NCBI GenBank assembly: GCA_039720395.1
Contig: CM077833.1
Span: forward strand, 7,083,036 to 7,147,035
Length of the DNA stretch: 64,000 bases
Source of the DNA: Liquidambar formosana
Lineage: Eukaryota; Streptophyta; Magnoliopsida; Saxifragales; Altingiaceae
Reading direction: 5' to 3'
Below, piece by piece: positions 36,801 to 51,346 of the stretch. The notes under the pieces are model-generated. The model searched no databases, was not told where the DNA came from, and saw only the letters and a program-made list of their open reading frames with translations. The position numbers and the translations under genes are program-made. Numbering within the stretch: the first letter of the stretch is position 1; the number at the start of each line of letters is the position of its first letter.

Positions 36801-39800
36801 AGCAAACATTGAATTAGAAGGACAGAAGCCAGAGGTGGTGCATATACATTCAATTTTAAAGAACAAAACCCCAAGAGAATGAGAGAGAGAGAGAGACAGA
36901 GAGAGAGAGAGAAGGGGGAGGGGGGGGGGGAAGTAGTTTTAATTATATAAAATAAGAGAAAATACCATTTGAAAGTAGTAATTACGCAGAAGGCAGTGGC
37001 AAGGTAGTTTTTAATGCTAATTTTGTGTTTTTGGTTCCTAAGAAAGAAAGCCATGGACATCAGGGATTTTAGGCTAACCAGCCTAGTGGGGAGGTCTTAT
37101 GAAATTTTGGCAAAGTAATTGACTAATGTGCTAAGGGGAGGTAGTGACGGGATAATTAATGAATGTTCAAATGCAAGGCTCTAGAGTGGAAGTCAAGGAA
37201 TAATTTGTAAATTGGATACGTAAAAGGTCTATGATCGTATCAATTTGGAATCCTTTCAGTATTTAGTTGACAGGATGGGGTTTGGTGAGAAGTACAGTAG
37301 ATGGCCTTTTTATTGTATATTTACATGGTCCTTTTTCATTGTGGTTAAGGGGTTTCCATCCTGTATCTTAGAAATTCAAAAGGATTGAGGCAGAGGGATC
37401 CTCTATTTCGGCTTCTAGTAGACTCGTTAACAAGACTGTCGATGGAGATCTTATTCAAGGTTTTGAGGAGGGTTGGAGGAGTGGAGTGATTCCACATCTT
37501 ATATATGATACCATTGTATTTTATGGGGAGAAGGAGAGCAAAAAAATCAGTATTTAAGATGGTTCTTTTGAGTTTTAAAGCGGCAACAGTTTAAAGAATT
37601 AATTTAGGCAAGAGTGAGATAATTCCCCAATGTGATGTACGAGATATTGATTCCTTGGTATTGAATTTAGGGTGTAGGGTGGAGCATCTATAATCAATAT
37701 CAATGTTTTAAAAAACTCGCCCGAGGCGTGCCTGGGGCTTGCCCTGAGGCAAGACAAGCCAAAAACACCCCGAGGATTAAAAAAAAAAGGTAGAACTCCT
37801 TTTTGGTGTACACTCTTTCTTTGGTGCACATGCTCTATGTATGTGAGGTACACCTTTGGCGCCCCTTGGTAATAGGAATACACCTCAAGAGATCAAATTG
37901 CAACTCTTAAGAGGAACAATTTTTTTGATGAAGTAAAAGAGGAACAATTCTTTTCATTTAGTAAAGTTACCACAATCAGTTTAAAAGTTCACCATTTGAG
38001 TAAAAACTTAAGCAGCCACACAACCAGTTAGCGACTACAACTGTGACAGGTTAGGGAAAGACGGTTGACTGACGATGGTGATAACAACTATTCGTAGTGT
38101 TCACCTCCAAGAACACAACTTATTTGAATTCAAGTTATATGAACATTTTATATCTTGGTTAGTGGGACCACAAAAGACAATAGTAAATTTGTAGTGCAAA
38201 AAAATTTCTTTAATCTTTTTATATAATGCTTTCAATTTAATAATATCTAAAAATTTTAAAAAGGTCACTTGTTAAATAAATTTTACTTGTTATGTATTTT
38301 TTTTCCCACTATTTTTAGATATTAATATTTTTTAAATACTTTATATATATAAATTAAAAACCTATGGGACTTACACCTCACCCCACAAGAGGAAAAACGC
38401 CCCGCCTCACGTCCATGCCTTTTAAAACATTATAAGGGGTTGCCTTTAAGATCTTCATTAAAAGCTAGAGTGGTTTAGGATGGGGCTATTGAGTGGAAAG
38501 GCCACTAGGTGGTTGGAAATGATTATACCTCTCTAAAGATGGATTGCTTTGAAATAAAGCATCCATTCTTGCCTTCCCACCTATTTCTTGTCTCTTTTCC
38601 AAATTCCGGTAACTGGCACAAAGATTAGAGAAATTTCAAGGGATTTATTGTGAACCAATCCAGGTGAGGATTTTCAAAATCATCTCATGGATTGGGACTC
38701 AATTTGCATACATAAAGAGTTCAGAGGTCTCTATATAAGATCATTACCCTCTATGAATCAAGCTCCTTTGCCTTTTTTGGTTATAGAAATTCACCACAGA
38801 AAGAGAGCTTGCAACGATAAATTGTGGTTTAGAAATATGGGTGTGAGTATAGATATTGGAGATCTAAGAATGTAAGAAAGAGCTTTTGTGTAGGGTATTG
38901 AAATCTATTACAAGGGGGTTAATTTCTATCAAAAAAAAAGGAAAAAAAAAAGAAATTGGTCTTCAAGGTTGTAACCAATAATAGGGTCAAATTATTATTA
39001 TTATTATTTTTGGGGGGGTGGGGGGGGGGGGGGGGGGGGGAGAGCACATTTGGTATGGAGACACACTCCTTCGAAGGAAGCATTTTTTAAGCTCTTCATT
39101 GCAGTGGACAAGGATGCTTAGGTGGGACACTATGAAGAATTAGTAGAAATGATACACTAGAATCATACTTTGTGTGGTAGGTCCATGGTTGGGAGTTGGA
39201 GGTGGTTAACTAGTTATGCTCTTCTTTGGAAAAATTTGTTCCACCACCATCTCTACAGAGGAAGGAGATCTTATGAATTGGAGAAAGAAAAATCAGGGAT
39301 ATCCATAGTTAAAGTCATTACAAGTTTAAATATTGATGGTATTTGTGCAACATTATGGCCAAAAATATTTATCGTTTTTGTGCTCTTTCAAAGGTGGGTT
39401 ACTTTATTTGGATGACAGCTAAAGACAAATATTGAATGGTGGACCATTTGATTAGGAGGGGTTGGGTTATCTCTAATAGGTTTTGTATGTGCAAGGAAAG
39501 GAAGAAAAATTGAATCATCATGAAGTTCATTGTGATGTGGCCCAAGAGCTCTGGTAAACTTCTTCCTTCAACATGGGTTTATCTTGGGTGTTTCCAGTGT
39601 CCATGATTGACCTCCTTTTTGGTGGGGCTGTAGTGGAGGGAGTAGGAATGGCAGGGTTTTTTGGAAGGTGGTGTTAGCGTGTTGCTCTACTTCATGTGTT
39701 GTATTTAGTAGGAAAGAAATAGAACAATTTTCCACAATGAGGAAAAAGATGTCCGCGAGTCAAAAGAGATAATTCTTTGATCTCTCTTCAAATGGAGCTC

Positions 39801-42800
39801 CCCTTGGTGTTTTGAAACTTTTCCATCTTTATTGTAATTTTCAGATTGTTATTCGTTGAGTTGATTTTTGAAGCCATTTTTATACCTTAAGTGTTTTCTT
39901 TTCTTCTATTCAATTAAATATTGATTAATAAAAATAAAGTAAGACCACTTGACACCATTTGTATACCTTGGTCTTTCTGGGTATTCTTTAGTGTCATCTT
40001 TTTATTTTTTTATTTTTTATTATTTTATTTTATGTACATCAGTACATTTTTCCTGTTAACGCAATTTTCCTCATTAAGGCTATGTTTGGCTAAGGAAATT
40101 CTAGGTGGGATTTTTGTTTAAAAATTGGAATTCTAAAATTTCCAGCTAGAATTTAACTTGGTTTTTTTTTTTTTTTTTGGGCCGCGGGGGGGGGGGGGGG
40201 GTTGGGTTTTCAAAGTTTGTCTAGAAATTTCATCCATATAGGTGGAAGTCGTGGATATATCGAAGGTATTGTGGATATTTTAGTCCATGCATGGAACTTG
40301 CTAAATTCCATCTTTTAAACACGAAAGTAGCAAAATTCCATTTATAAATTTTAACTTTTAGAAATATAAGCCAAACATGGAACTTTAAAAGTCCCACTTA
40401 AACTTTCTGAACTTCGAAAATCCTATCATTTTAAAAATCCCAAAGTTTTTCCAAATTCCTCACCCAAACACAGTGTTACCATGGAGAGCATGACTTTACA
40501 TTTAATGAAGATTAAGATGATGTCCTTTAAAGAGTTCCTTATGCATGTTGTACAAAGGTTTTAAAGGTAAAAATGAACTGTTCACAGCCATCAATGTAAT
40601 TTTCCTTTAAAAAATAAGAATAATTTTTTTTTGAAGACAAAAAGAATAGATGTTTAATTCTTGCCTAGGAAATCAAAAAATTATCTAGCCCCATCATATA
40701 CAAGGGACAGGGTCACGAAAGCGTCAAGAGCATGGGAGGAAGTAAAGAGACAGGGTGGGGTAATTGTCCTACAGTGTTGATTTTTCGATGAAGAATTGTC
40801 CTACAGGCTACAGCATTCATGAACCTTATGTATTCTTTCTCAAAAGCAAAAGACCTTGGGTGCAAAATGAAGGTCAATTATCAATTTTATCATCAAGAAG
40901 AACAAAACCAACATTCCTATACTGCTAGAATACATGATAGTATGATAGCAAGTTGAAATTTTTTTCCGGTGGCCGATTCAAAGAAGTTTGGGATCACTAA
41001 ATGCTTCTATTTTGATTCGAATAGCATGGTTATTAAAATTTTAGTAACAATTAATATATGTTCAGTTATTCTATATTTTGAAGATGAAGTTGACTTGTGA
41101 ATGTCAAAAATACTATATTGTAATTTGCAAAGTTTCTTGTAAGCTTAGCCAAAAGTAAGGTAAATGGCTCAGGATAAGCCAGCCAATTTTCTAGTCTGAA
41201 AATACCTGGTGTTGCTAACTGGGATTGCTCCCCATGTCATACTAAAACATTCTGTTTGGGAACCTGCAATCATTCTTACCTAGATTCTCCATCCTCATAT
41301 CTATTGCAGGAGATTTGATTAGACTGAAAGAAACTACGGCAGGAACATCTGGACACTGGAGTCTACCAAGATATATTGTGCAAAAACTCGGCTGAAGCTA
41401 TGGAGAACAGTTGCTGGGGTTGGTAATTTGTATAGCCATACTCAATATCTCTAAGCTTCCACAAATTGATGTCATATCCATAGCAAACAATGCTAAATCT
41501 AAAGCTTAGTAAGCCCAACTGACAACCTCAAGGTGAAGAAGGGAAAATATAATTCCTAGTAAAGACCCTTTCAAGTTTACCCTTCCACCAACATATCAAC
41601 AATAATAGGAAATGAACAAAATAATCACCTTCCTTGAAGCTTCACTATTTATTTGAAGGCGTGAAAAATTATTCTCCAATTTTGTTATTGAATGAATAAA
41701 CCACATTCATAGCAAAGGAAAATCCAATCATTCTAAGTCGATGATCGTAACTCTTTACTTGTACTATTTCCCTGCTTTGGAATTTCCCATTGAAGAACAG
41801 AGGGCTCCTAAGTTCGTCTTTATCTTGTCACATTTAGTTCCCCCAAAAAAATTTTGAGGATAGAAATCATTCAGTGTTAACTGGGGATAAATTAATATCC
41901 AACCTTATTTAACCACCATTTCTACAAGGGTATGATATATATTAGGATAGAAATCATTGAAGAACAGAGGGCTCCTAAGGTCTCCTTTCTCTTGTCATAT
42001 TTAGTTCCCTTAATAATTGTTTAAGGATAGATATCATTCAGTGTTAACTGAAAATCAATTAGTGTAGAACCTTATTTAACCACCATTTTTACAAGGATAA
42101 GATATATATTAGGCATACAATCATAAACATGAAGTAATATTTGAAACTTTAACAACTAACACACACTTGATGTTGTTCAATATCAAAGCTCAAAATGAGA
42201 TCCCAACTTGAAAAAAATAGTACAAAGTTCCTTTTTATATTTGTACCACTATATCAGTAAGTAGGAATGGTACTTATATTTTCCCTCAACTGGAAAAACA
42301 AAGTGGCCATGCAGTGTATAGACACCAATTCCACTACGCAGTGTATAGATACCAATTCCACTACAAAAACATTCGTGACAATATAAAAATATTCATATAA
42401 GAACTTTCAACTTACACTTCACTTAAAAGCATTGCCCTTGAGCCAGTGATTCCCATAACACGCAAATCGATATTAAATTCTTCTTTAAGGACTGCTGCCT
42501 GCCAAAAAGGATTTTCATAATACATTCAAGTTCAGGGAGTTGACATTGATAAATTTTAACCCAAACCTTTTCGGAATCAGCAAGAATTTTCATATTTAGT
42601 AGTTAAATATTATACAAAGAGTTAATTCTTGCTTAATAGAGTGCTTGGTCCAGAACTACTGCAAGCCACTTGCGAGGCATACTATGTTATCCTGATGCAA
42701 GCATATAATGGTCCAGAAGGGTTATAGGATCTTAATATGTCATCCTGATGCAAGCATTCCATCTTTTTAAACGAATTAAAGCTTGTACTTAACTCCAAGC

Positions 42801-45800
42801 TGTGAAGCACGAATAGTCCAAAAACCCCGAAGAATCCGTATCGTATCCGTATCGGATATGAATACACTCCGGATATGCACAGGATACGTTCCATACATAT
42901 CGGAATAGTACAAAGTTCAAAAAATGGATCCAATACGGATGGATACGCCATGGATACTCTATTGATTCGTGTGGATATGTAGCAGATACGTAAAAGGGAG
43001 ATTTGTAAATATTTTTTTAAAAAAAAAGGGTCTTGAAAGTAAATTTTAAAAATAAGGGGGTCAAATTAAAAAGAAAAAAATGTTAAATTGACTTAACTCC
43101 ACACAGTTCAAAGAAAAGTAGAAAACCCACTTTTGTGATCCTGAGACCCCCCCTTCTGCGATAAGAGAAACGGAGAAACACATAAACCCATTTCTGTGAC
43201 CCCCCTCTCTCTCTCACTCTCCCCTAGGGTTTTCTCTTCCTTCCAACCTCTCTCTCCTAGGGTTGGTGCTCTCTTCTCTCTTCTGAAGGCGTTGGATGAT
43301 GGATGAACCCTAGGGAAGGCTGGAGGATTGCTCAAGTTGTTGTCTTGCTGGAGAACTACTCAAGTTGCAACATTATCATAGGTGTTCTTCTCACTCGACT
43401 TCAGTGTTGTTATGATGGGTTTTTGTTCTCGACTTAAGTTCCCTTTCTCTCTTCTTGCAGTGCTCCAAAGCCTAGCTCTCCCTCGCCTCCTCTTGCTTTG
43501 TTTTGCAATAGTGGTGGTTCGGCTTTGGTTCAGCTCTCCAGATCTCACTCTCTCTTTCTCTCGATGTCTCTCTCTTCTACTGGTGTGGTTCTGCTCTCCT
43601 TAAAAGGTTAGGTTTTTTTAAAGCATTGTATGCATAAAGTTAGTATCTTTTATATTATATGCATAAACCATAAAGTTAGTCAATGTTTATATATAAACTA
43701 TAAAGTTAGTATGTGGTTGTAATTCTTTTATATGCATTATGTATTTTTTATTGATTTGATTTAATTTTCTTTATATTGTTGATTGTTGGTTGATATAATT
43801 AATAGTTATTCATTATAGGTTAAATGACTTCAAGAAGTGGAAGTGTGAGTTCTTGTTTCCAAACCTTTGTGGAAATATGTTAAAAGGCTAGAAAAAGTAG
43901 AAGGGGGTGGGAACACAAGATTTCAATGTAACTATTGTCAAAATACTTTTGTTGGGTCATACTTTTGAGTGAAAGCTCATTTAATGAAAATTTCCGGGCA
44001 AGGATAAGAGCAATATGCTCCAAGGTGACATCCGCACACCTTGCGGAAATGCAAAAGAATGTAGAAGAAGCCGAAATAAGGTCAAAACCCATCCAAGTCC
44101 CTTTACCATCTTCCCAACAATCATCATTTGCAAATGCGGGATTGGGGTTGAGGAAAGAGGGTTCTGAGTCAAAGAAAAGGAAGGGTTTGGGAAATTCCCC
44201 CTCAGAGAAAGCTTTTAATCTTGAGGTTCGAGACCAATTAAAAGGTGAAATTTCCAGGAAATTCTATTCATTTGGCTTACCCTTCCATTTAGCTAGAAAC
44301 CTGTATCATGTTAGTTCATACACTATTGCAGCTAACAACATGATTAGTGGTTTTATTCCTCCGGGTTACAATGCGTTGAGGACTACACTACTTCAAAAAG
44401 AGAGGGCTAATATTGAAAAATTGTTCGAGCCAATAAAGAGCACATGGAAGGAAAATGGGTAAGCATTGTCACTGATGGGTGGTTTGATGCACAAAGGAGG
44501 CCACTAATTAATTTTATGGTTGTAACAGAAAGTGGCCCTATTTTCTTAAAAGCTATTAATTGTGAGGGCAAATATAAAGACAAGTTCCATATTTAGTCTC
44601 ATTAAAGACACAATTGCAGAAGTTGGAGCCCAAAATGCGATTCAAGTGATAACTGACAATGCCCCGGTTTGCAAGTTTGCAGGGATGCTTATTGAGAGCC
44701 AATATCCTCATGTTTTTTGGACACCATGTGTGGTTCATACTCTTAACCTCGCTCTTCAAAATATTTCTGCAACTGTAAATTCTCAAAGAAATGAGGCTAC
44801 ATATGCCGAATGTTATTGGATTACCAAGGTTACAGGGGATGCTATAATCGTAAGGAACTTTGTTATGAATTACCAAATGCGATTGGAAATTTTCAATGAA
44901 TTTGTGACTTTAAAGTTACTTACGGTTGCCGAAACCCGCTTTGCTTTGGCAATTATTATGCTTAAAAGACTCAAGCTCATAAAGCGTGGTCTCTAAGCAA
45001 TTGTCATTAGTGATTGGTGGTCTTCTTACTGGGAGGATGATGTTGGAAAAGCAAGATTTGCAAAAGAAAAAAATTTTGAATGACTTTTGGTGGGACAAGA
45101 TTGAGTATATACTCTCCTTCACAAGGCTTATCTATGACATGCCACGGTATGCCGATACCGATAAGCTTGCGCTTCATTTGATTTATTATATATGAAATTC
45201 AATGATTGAAAATGTGAAGATGTCTAATTAAACATGAGGAGAAGGAGGAAAATGAGGAATCGACCTTCTATTCAGTGGTGCATGCCATACTTATTGATCA
45301 GTGGAACAAAAATAGCACTCTACTTCATTGCTTGGCACATTCCTTGAATCCTAAGTAACTTTGAAATTTAATATAACTATATAAGAATATAACATTATTT
45401 ATTCTTTTTATGTTTAATTATGAGAAAACTTAATTCTTGTTTTCTAATATTTAGGTATTATAGCGAAGAATGGCTTAATGAGGACTCCAAATTGTGTTCC
45501 TCCACATAAGGATCTAGAAATTCATGAGGAAAGAAATAAATGTTTGAAAAGAAACTTTCCAAATGCAAAAAATCAGTGAGTAGCAATTCTTGAGTATGCT
45601 AAATTCTTTGGAACCATTAGGGGTTTTCTTCCTTTGATTCCCTACATGATATAGGAGTCTTGGATCCAAAGGCTTAGTGGGTGGTTTGTGGGGCTGCTGC
45701 ACCATTGTTTCAAAATATAGCTTTAAAGCTACTTGGGCAACCTTGTTCATCATCATGTTGTGAGAGGAATTGGAGTACTTACTCTTTTATTCATTTAATG

Positions 45801-48800
45801 AAGAGGAATAAAATACAACCACAACGTGTTGAAGATTTAGTATTTATACATACTGATCTTCGTCTTCTATCAAGGAAGAGCGAAAAATATTTGCGAGGAC
45901 CAAGCAAGATGTGGGATGTTGGAGGACATGCCTTTGATCCATTTGAAGGTGCTAGGATACTTGAGATTGCAAGTCTCTCACTTGATGAACCGGATATGGA
46001 GGCCGTGCTTTTTAACGATGAGGGGGATGACATGATGAAGATAATGTTATTACTTGTTAATATGTTATTACTTGAAAGTTAAAACAATCTCTCTCTTTTC
46101 CTTTTTCTTTTTTGGTGGAAGTTGGAGTTGGTTTTTTGTAGAAATGAAAGATGGACATTATTGATGATGTATTGATGTCCATCTTTCATTTCTCTTACAT
46201 CATTGATTACTAGATGACTAGATGACTAGATGGTTCATGGTTATTTTGTAATATTGATGTCTTTTTTTTTTATCAACGTAATACTAATGTCTTTTTGAAG
46301 GGTTTTTTTGAATGATGAACATGGTTAACAGCTTGACGCCTATGGCTATGTTTTTTGGTCATTTATTTGGCATATTAATTGTTTTGTAGATGTTTTAACC
46401 TTTTTCTTTTTTTCTTTTTTTTTTTTTCCATGTTTATTAATTATTATTGATGTTTTAGATAAAATATTAATATTTAAAATATTTATTTATTAACGTATCC
46501 CTATTGTATCGTATTCTGCAATTTTTTAGAATTGCCGAATTGGTGTATCCGTATCGTATCGAATCCATATCCCGTATCCGTATCCATGCTTCATAGACTC
46601 CAAGTAAATCTGTTGCTTCACTATTGGACAAACAGATCAATGCTGGACTAAAAATTCAACAGAAAAGAAAAAAACAAATAGAAATTGTATGAGCCTTTTT
46701 ATATTAGAAGGCTTAATTGAAATTTTGCATATGAGCTGCATTTTCCTTTTAGGACTTGTGCCCTAATCAAGACTAATAGACAACAGAGCCATCCTAACAA
46801 AGCATGTGGAGCTCTCATTTATTACTTAACATAAACCCCTAGTTCGCATGAAATTGGATTTCATCCATTTAAGAAATTGCTCCTATGTTTTCATGGTTGC
46901 AAATACATGATTAAAAAATTATAGTGATATTAAGAAAAAGGCTTTATCAAGGTCCTCTTTTTTTTTTCTTTTTTTTTTTTTTTTTTCCAACATAAACTTG
47001 CAACATGGCCTCAGGCATGCATGTCAAAAGCATGCGTGTCCAACAACTGGATTAGTATGATCCTAATGTAGTACAAAACTAGATTAATGCTGTATATGAT
47101 TGTTATAGTGGGCTAAAGCTTATGATTTTAGGGGTAAGAGGTTACTAAGGCTTTGTAGATTAAATTGGTCAAGGTTTAAAGGCAAAAAAGGGTAATAACC
47201 TTCTAAAAACAATACTAACCAATATAGAAACCAACAAGGACTCAATTTCTTTTCAAATAGAAAGTTTCTAAAATCTTAATGGGGCTGATTTATCGCTCAA
47301 GAAAATACTACTAATTAAACTCAAATTAGAAATGGAAACTCTTAGGAAGTCTAACCAAGGACTTTAATATCGATATCGATGGATATATCGAGGGTGCAAA
47401 AATGTGGATATATCGGATATATCTTTGAATATATCGACAATATTGATATCGTTTTAAAGATATGGTAGATATTATGAGTTAAACATAGATATTTTTATTG
47501 AAATTCTGGGAAACAATGATTTAGACTCTAATACACAATCTAGCATCAAAATATTGCAATTTGAATATGTATAATACAAGTATGTGTTGATAAGGTATAA
47601 AAAATATACCGCGCTAAGTAAATAAATAACAGAAAATTTTGCAAATTCAACATTTAAATGTTATATAACATTGAAATAGATTTTGTAACATTTAAATATA
47701 GAGTGCTATTAGACCAAAGGCCATTGGTTTGAAATAATATTTTAAATTATGTGAAATACTAAGTATAGTAAAATGTACACATATATATGTGTGTCAGTGT
47801 GTGTGTGTGTATAATTACATAATAAATATAAAAAATGAGTGGAGATATTTTTTAATTTTTTAAAAAAAAAATTAATACAATAAGATAGAGTAGAACTCTT
47901 TTAAAAAGGTTATAAATCTAAAGGTTAGAAGGTAAAGTTGTTAGAAAAAAAAAAAGGGAAAGGGGTAAGAAGATCAAGTTAAAAAGAATTATGGGTTACA
48001 TTTATAAAAATATGTAAAAAGTGGGTTTTTTAAGTAATAAAAAGGTTTGTTTTCCCTTTTAAAAGGGTTATAAAGCAAAACTATGTAACTGAAAATGAAT
48101 CCTTATCAGTCACGATTTGGGTTCAGCAAACAAAAGGAAAAAAAAAAAAAAAAAAAAAAAAGGAGAAATAAGGGCTCCAAAGTTCAAACATAGAGGCGTC
48201 AAGAGGGTTCCATGGGGGAGGGGGGTTTGACGGTGAAGCTAGAGGGCTAAGATGATGGCTGTGGCTAGGAGCCCCATGACGACGACAACAACAGCAGCAG
48301 CGGCGAGGAAGACAGCAACAGCACATACCAGTTTCTTCTTCGACAGCAACAAGGGCAACGGTGAGGGCATAAACCGCCACCTCCTCCTCCTCCTCTTCTT
48401 CTGCTGCTGCTGAAAAATTTCTCAAAATTTGCACCGACAAAGGACAAATAATGTGTAAAAATTTCACCAGCAATCAGCAAAAAGGGCATTTAAACATGGC
48501 GGTGTCGATATCCTCCATATATCGTCGATATATCCACAATTTTCGATAAGAAACCACAGAAACCAAGCAATAAAACAATTAATTGATATATCTTTGATAT
48601 ATCGAGTATATAATTCGATATTGTGTTTTTTTCAAAATTTTCAAATACCGCAATAGGATATCGTTTCGATGGGGGGCGATATGGTGATATATCGTCCATA
48701 TCGTCGACATTAAGGGCTATGAGTCTAACCAACTATATAAAATAGAAACTGTAGAATTACAAAAAACACCCGTAATCATGACTAGGACTTAACAAAATAG

Positions 48801-51306
48801 AAACTAATAACTCAAACAACTACAATGGATAGACCAAAACGGCTTCTTCATTATCATGGGGCCCACAACCTTAGCCTTTGGCTTTCCAACAAGGCTATTT
48901 CTTCTCTAACCGATTAAGAGCTATGCCATTAGATCCACAAATAGAGCATAAGGACACAGTTAATTGTTAAAAGAGAGTGAAATCCCTCCATTCTTTATCA
49001 AGGAACTAGTACGAAGATCTACTGGAAGGAGCAAGGAATATACAGTGAAGTATTCACGATGTTGTGGTCAAATAACAAATGAAGAGCAATTTTCATCTCA
49101 GAAATCTTGTACAAGGGTAGAAAGTTCATGAAGATCATACCAAAGTGAGATGCATATGGATGGAGATATATGTATGAAGCATTAAATTTTTGGGATCGAG
49201 TGCATTTTTTGGTTTCCTTTTAGGTATCCATATCTAATGCTTTCAATGGGAATCCGCTATTTGTTATTAAGTCTAAGCAGAAATCAATTTGTGTCTAGCT
49301 TGTTTTATTTTATCTTGTTGAGTCGGTCATACAAGTGGACGTCTTGTTCCCCTTTGTAATTTTTCGGATTTTAATGCAAAAAAAAAAAAAAAAAAAAAAA
49401 AAAGTGGTGTAATTACTGTTAGAAGGATAAGTGGAGAGGTGGAACTCATTTAAGGAGCATCTCTCTTAAGAGAGTCAAAACATGAGAAGTTCTACAAAAA
49501 GTTCATGATGAATTAGGGAGATGTTGAAGACCATATGATGTTAATAGCTAGAGTTAGGGAATGTGTGATAGTTTGAATTAGGAGAAACTCCGTCCACCAA
49601 AAGGAAAACTATGAGGAAAAATGTGGTGAGGGTGATATAAATGACATCAAATAGTGGACAAGAGCATAGAGGTAGCAGTGGTGGTGATCAAAGTTATGAT
49701 ATCAACTAATGGTAAACCAGTGCAATGGATGGGACAAAGTGCAAGTAGAAAAGAAAAATAAAAGTATTACATAAGAATAATTATAAAAATAATGTAAAAC
49801 TTAAATTTAAATTTAAATAAAAAAACAGAAGTTTAAAGAATGAAAAATTACCAACCTCGTTTAATAACATAATTTGCAATCATAGAAGATAATGAAGAAA
49901 AATAAATTTATCCAAAAAATTGAAGGAAAAAAAAGAGAAAATAGTTTTTATTATTATTTATATTTACATGGATTTTGAGGTACATAGAAGTATGGAACTG
50001 CCATAAGAGGTGCATTGAATGGCCTCAGAAGCTGTGTATATAACTTTGACACACACAGACTAACCAACGAGGATATCTAATCATTCTGTTTTCAATCTCA
50101 CAGTCAAAGAGCTATTTCTATAGATAGACAATGTGAGAATGGTGGCTGTTTCTACAGCTACCAATTACAAATATTTATAAAAAAAAATGATTGTGGAAAG
50201 CGTTTAAGAGAGACATGTTTGTTCAAAAGAAGGATTCATTGAGATTTGAAAACTCGTGTTATAAGATAACTGCTAGAAGTTACCAGGGTTTGGGTGTCTT
50301 AAGATAAGATAAAATTATTCCTATAAAACAAAAGATAAAAAATAAAAAAGAAGATAGGATAATCATTGGTGAGTTACAAGGATTATTTTGAAAGCAAAGA
50401 AGGTGCCACATGGCTACATAAAAATTCGTCATGTGGCTGCCCTAAACACTATCTATAAAGTCCTATTATCACATGCACTAGATGCAATTTTGCATCAAGT
50501 GCACTCCAAAACTCTTGCAGTGTGATTTGTATTTGGCCAAACCAACCGTTGGATTAAATTTGATTCAAGTTGATCTAAGATTAAGAGTTGTTTCATTCGA
50601 AATGTCCATAAATGAAAGATTGTTATTGATTAAAAAGTGCACGTTTTGGATTGAATAGCAATCAATCTCAGATCAACTTGATTTTTAACATGGAATGCCT
50701 ACATGAGAAGGCTATCTAATCCAACAGTTGGATTCACAAAATACAAATCACTAGGTAGAGTTTTGGAGTGCATGTGTATTAGGTGCAGGTGCACCTAATA
50801 ATAGAAGGACTATATATATATATAGGATGATGATCAGGTGAGCATGTGCTGATATAACTTATATCAGCCGTCACATTGAGGGTTGTACCTTGTGCATTAG
50901 TGGGTTACATTGGGTCAATGCATGGAGTACAACCCCTAATACATGGTGCTGATGTAAGTTATATGAGCATGTGCTCACCTAGTTGGGATTGTATATATAT
51001 ATATATATATATATATAGAAGATGTCAACAAATATTTCAAGATCCCTAATGTATTTTGTTGATGTAGATATATATGTCAATGTGTAAAAAATAAAAATTA
51101 AAAAATCAACTAAAACTTTAGGAAATGTTATAGATGTAGATCAAAACACATAGTAGATTTTTAAAATTTCAAGACATGCATATATATACAAACATATTTT
51201 TGTGGCCAAAGTGCTTGCCAGCAAGCATGCAAATTTCATATACAAGTTAAACGCCATTCATACGTTATTTGTGCCATCCAAATACATACATAATGCATAC
51301 GTACAA

Positions 51307-51346
<40 letters not shown>

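Noticed and set aside
43382..43603. Leucine-rich + strand frame near the left end of the hAT
   Set aside because: Pyrimidine-rich leader-like sequence ('ctctctctt') with no family match; more likely untranslated leader or intron of the transposase gene.
48123..48473. Antisense open frame with a run of glutamates
   Set aside because: It is a translation of a GAGGAGG/CAGCAG microsatellite and a poly(A) run inside a non-autonomous hAT; no protein family is recognisable.
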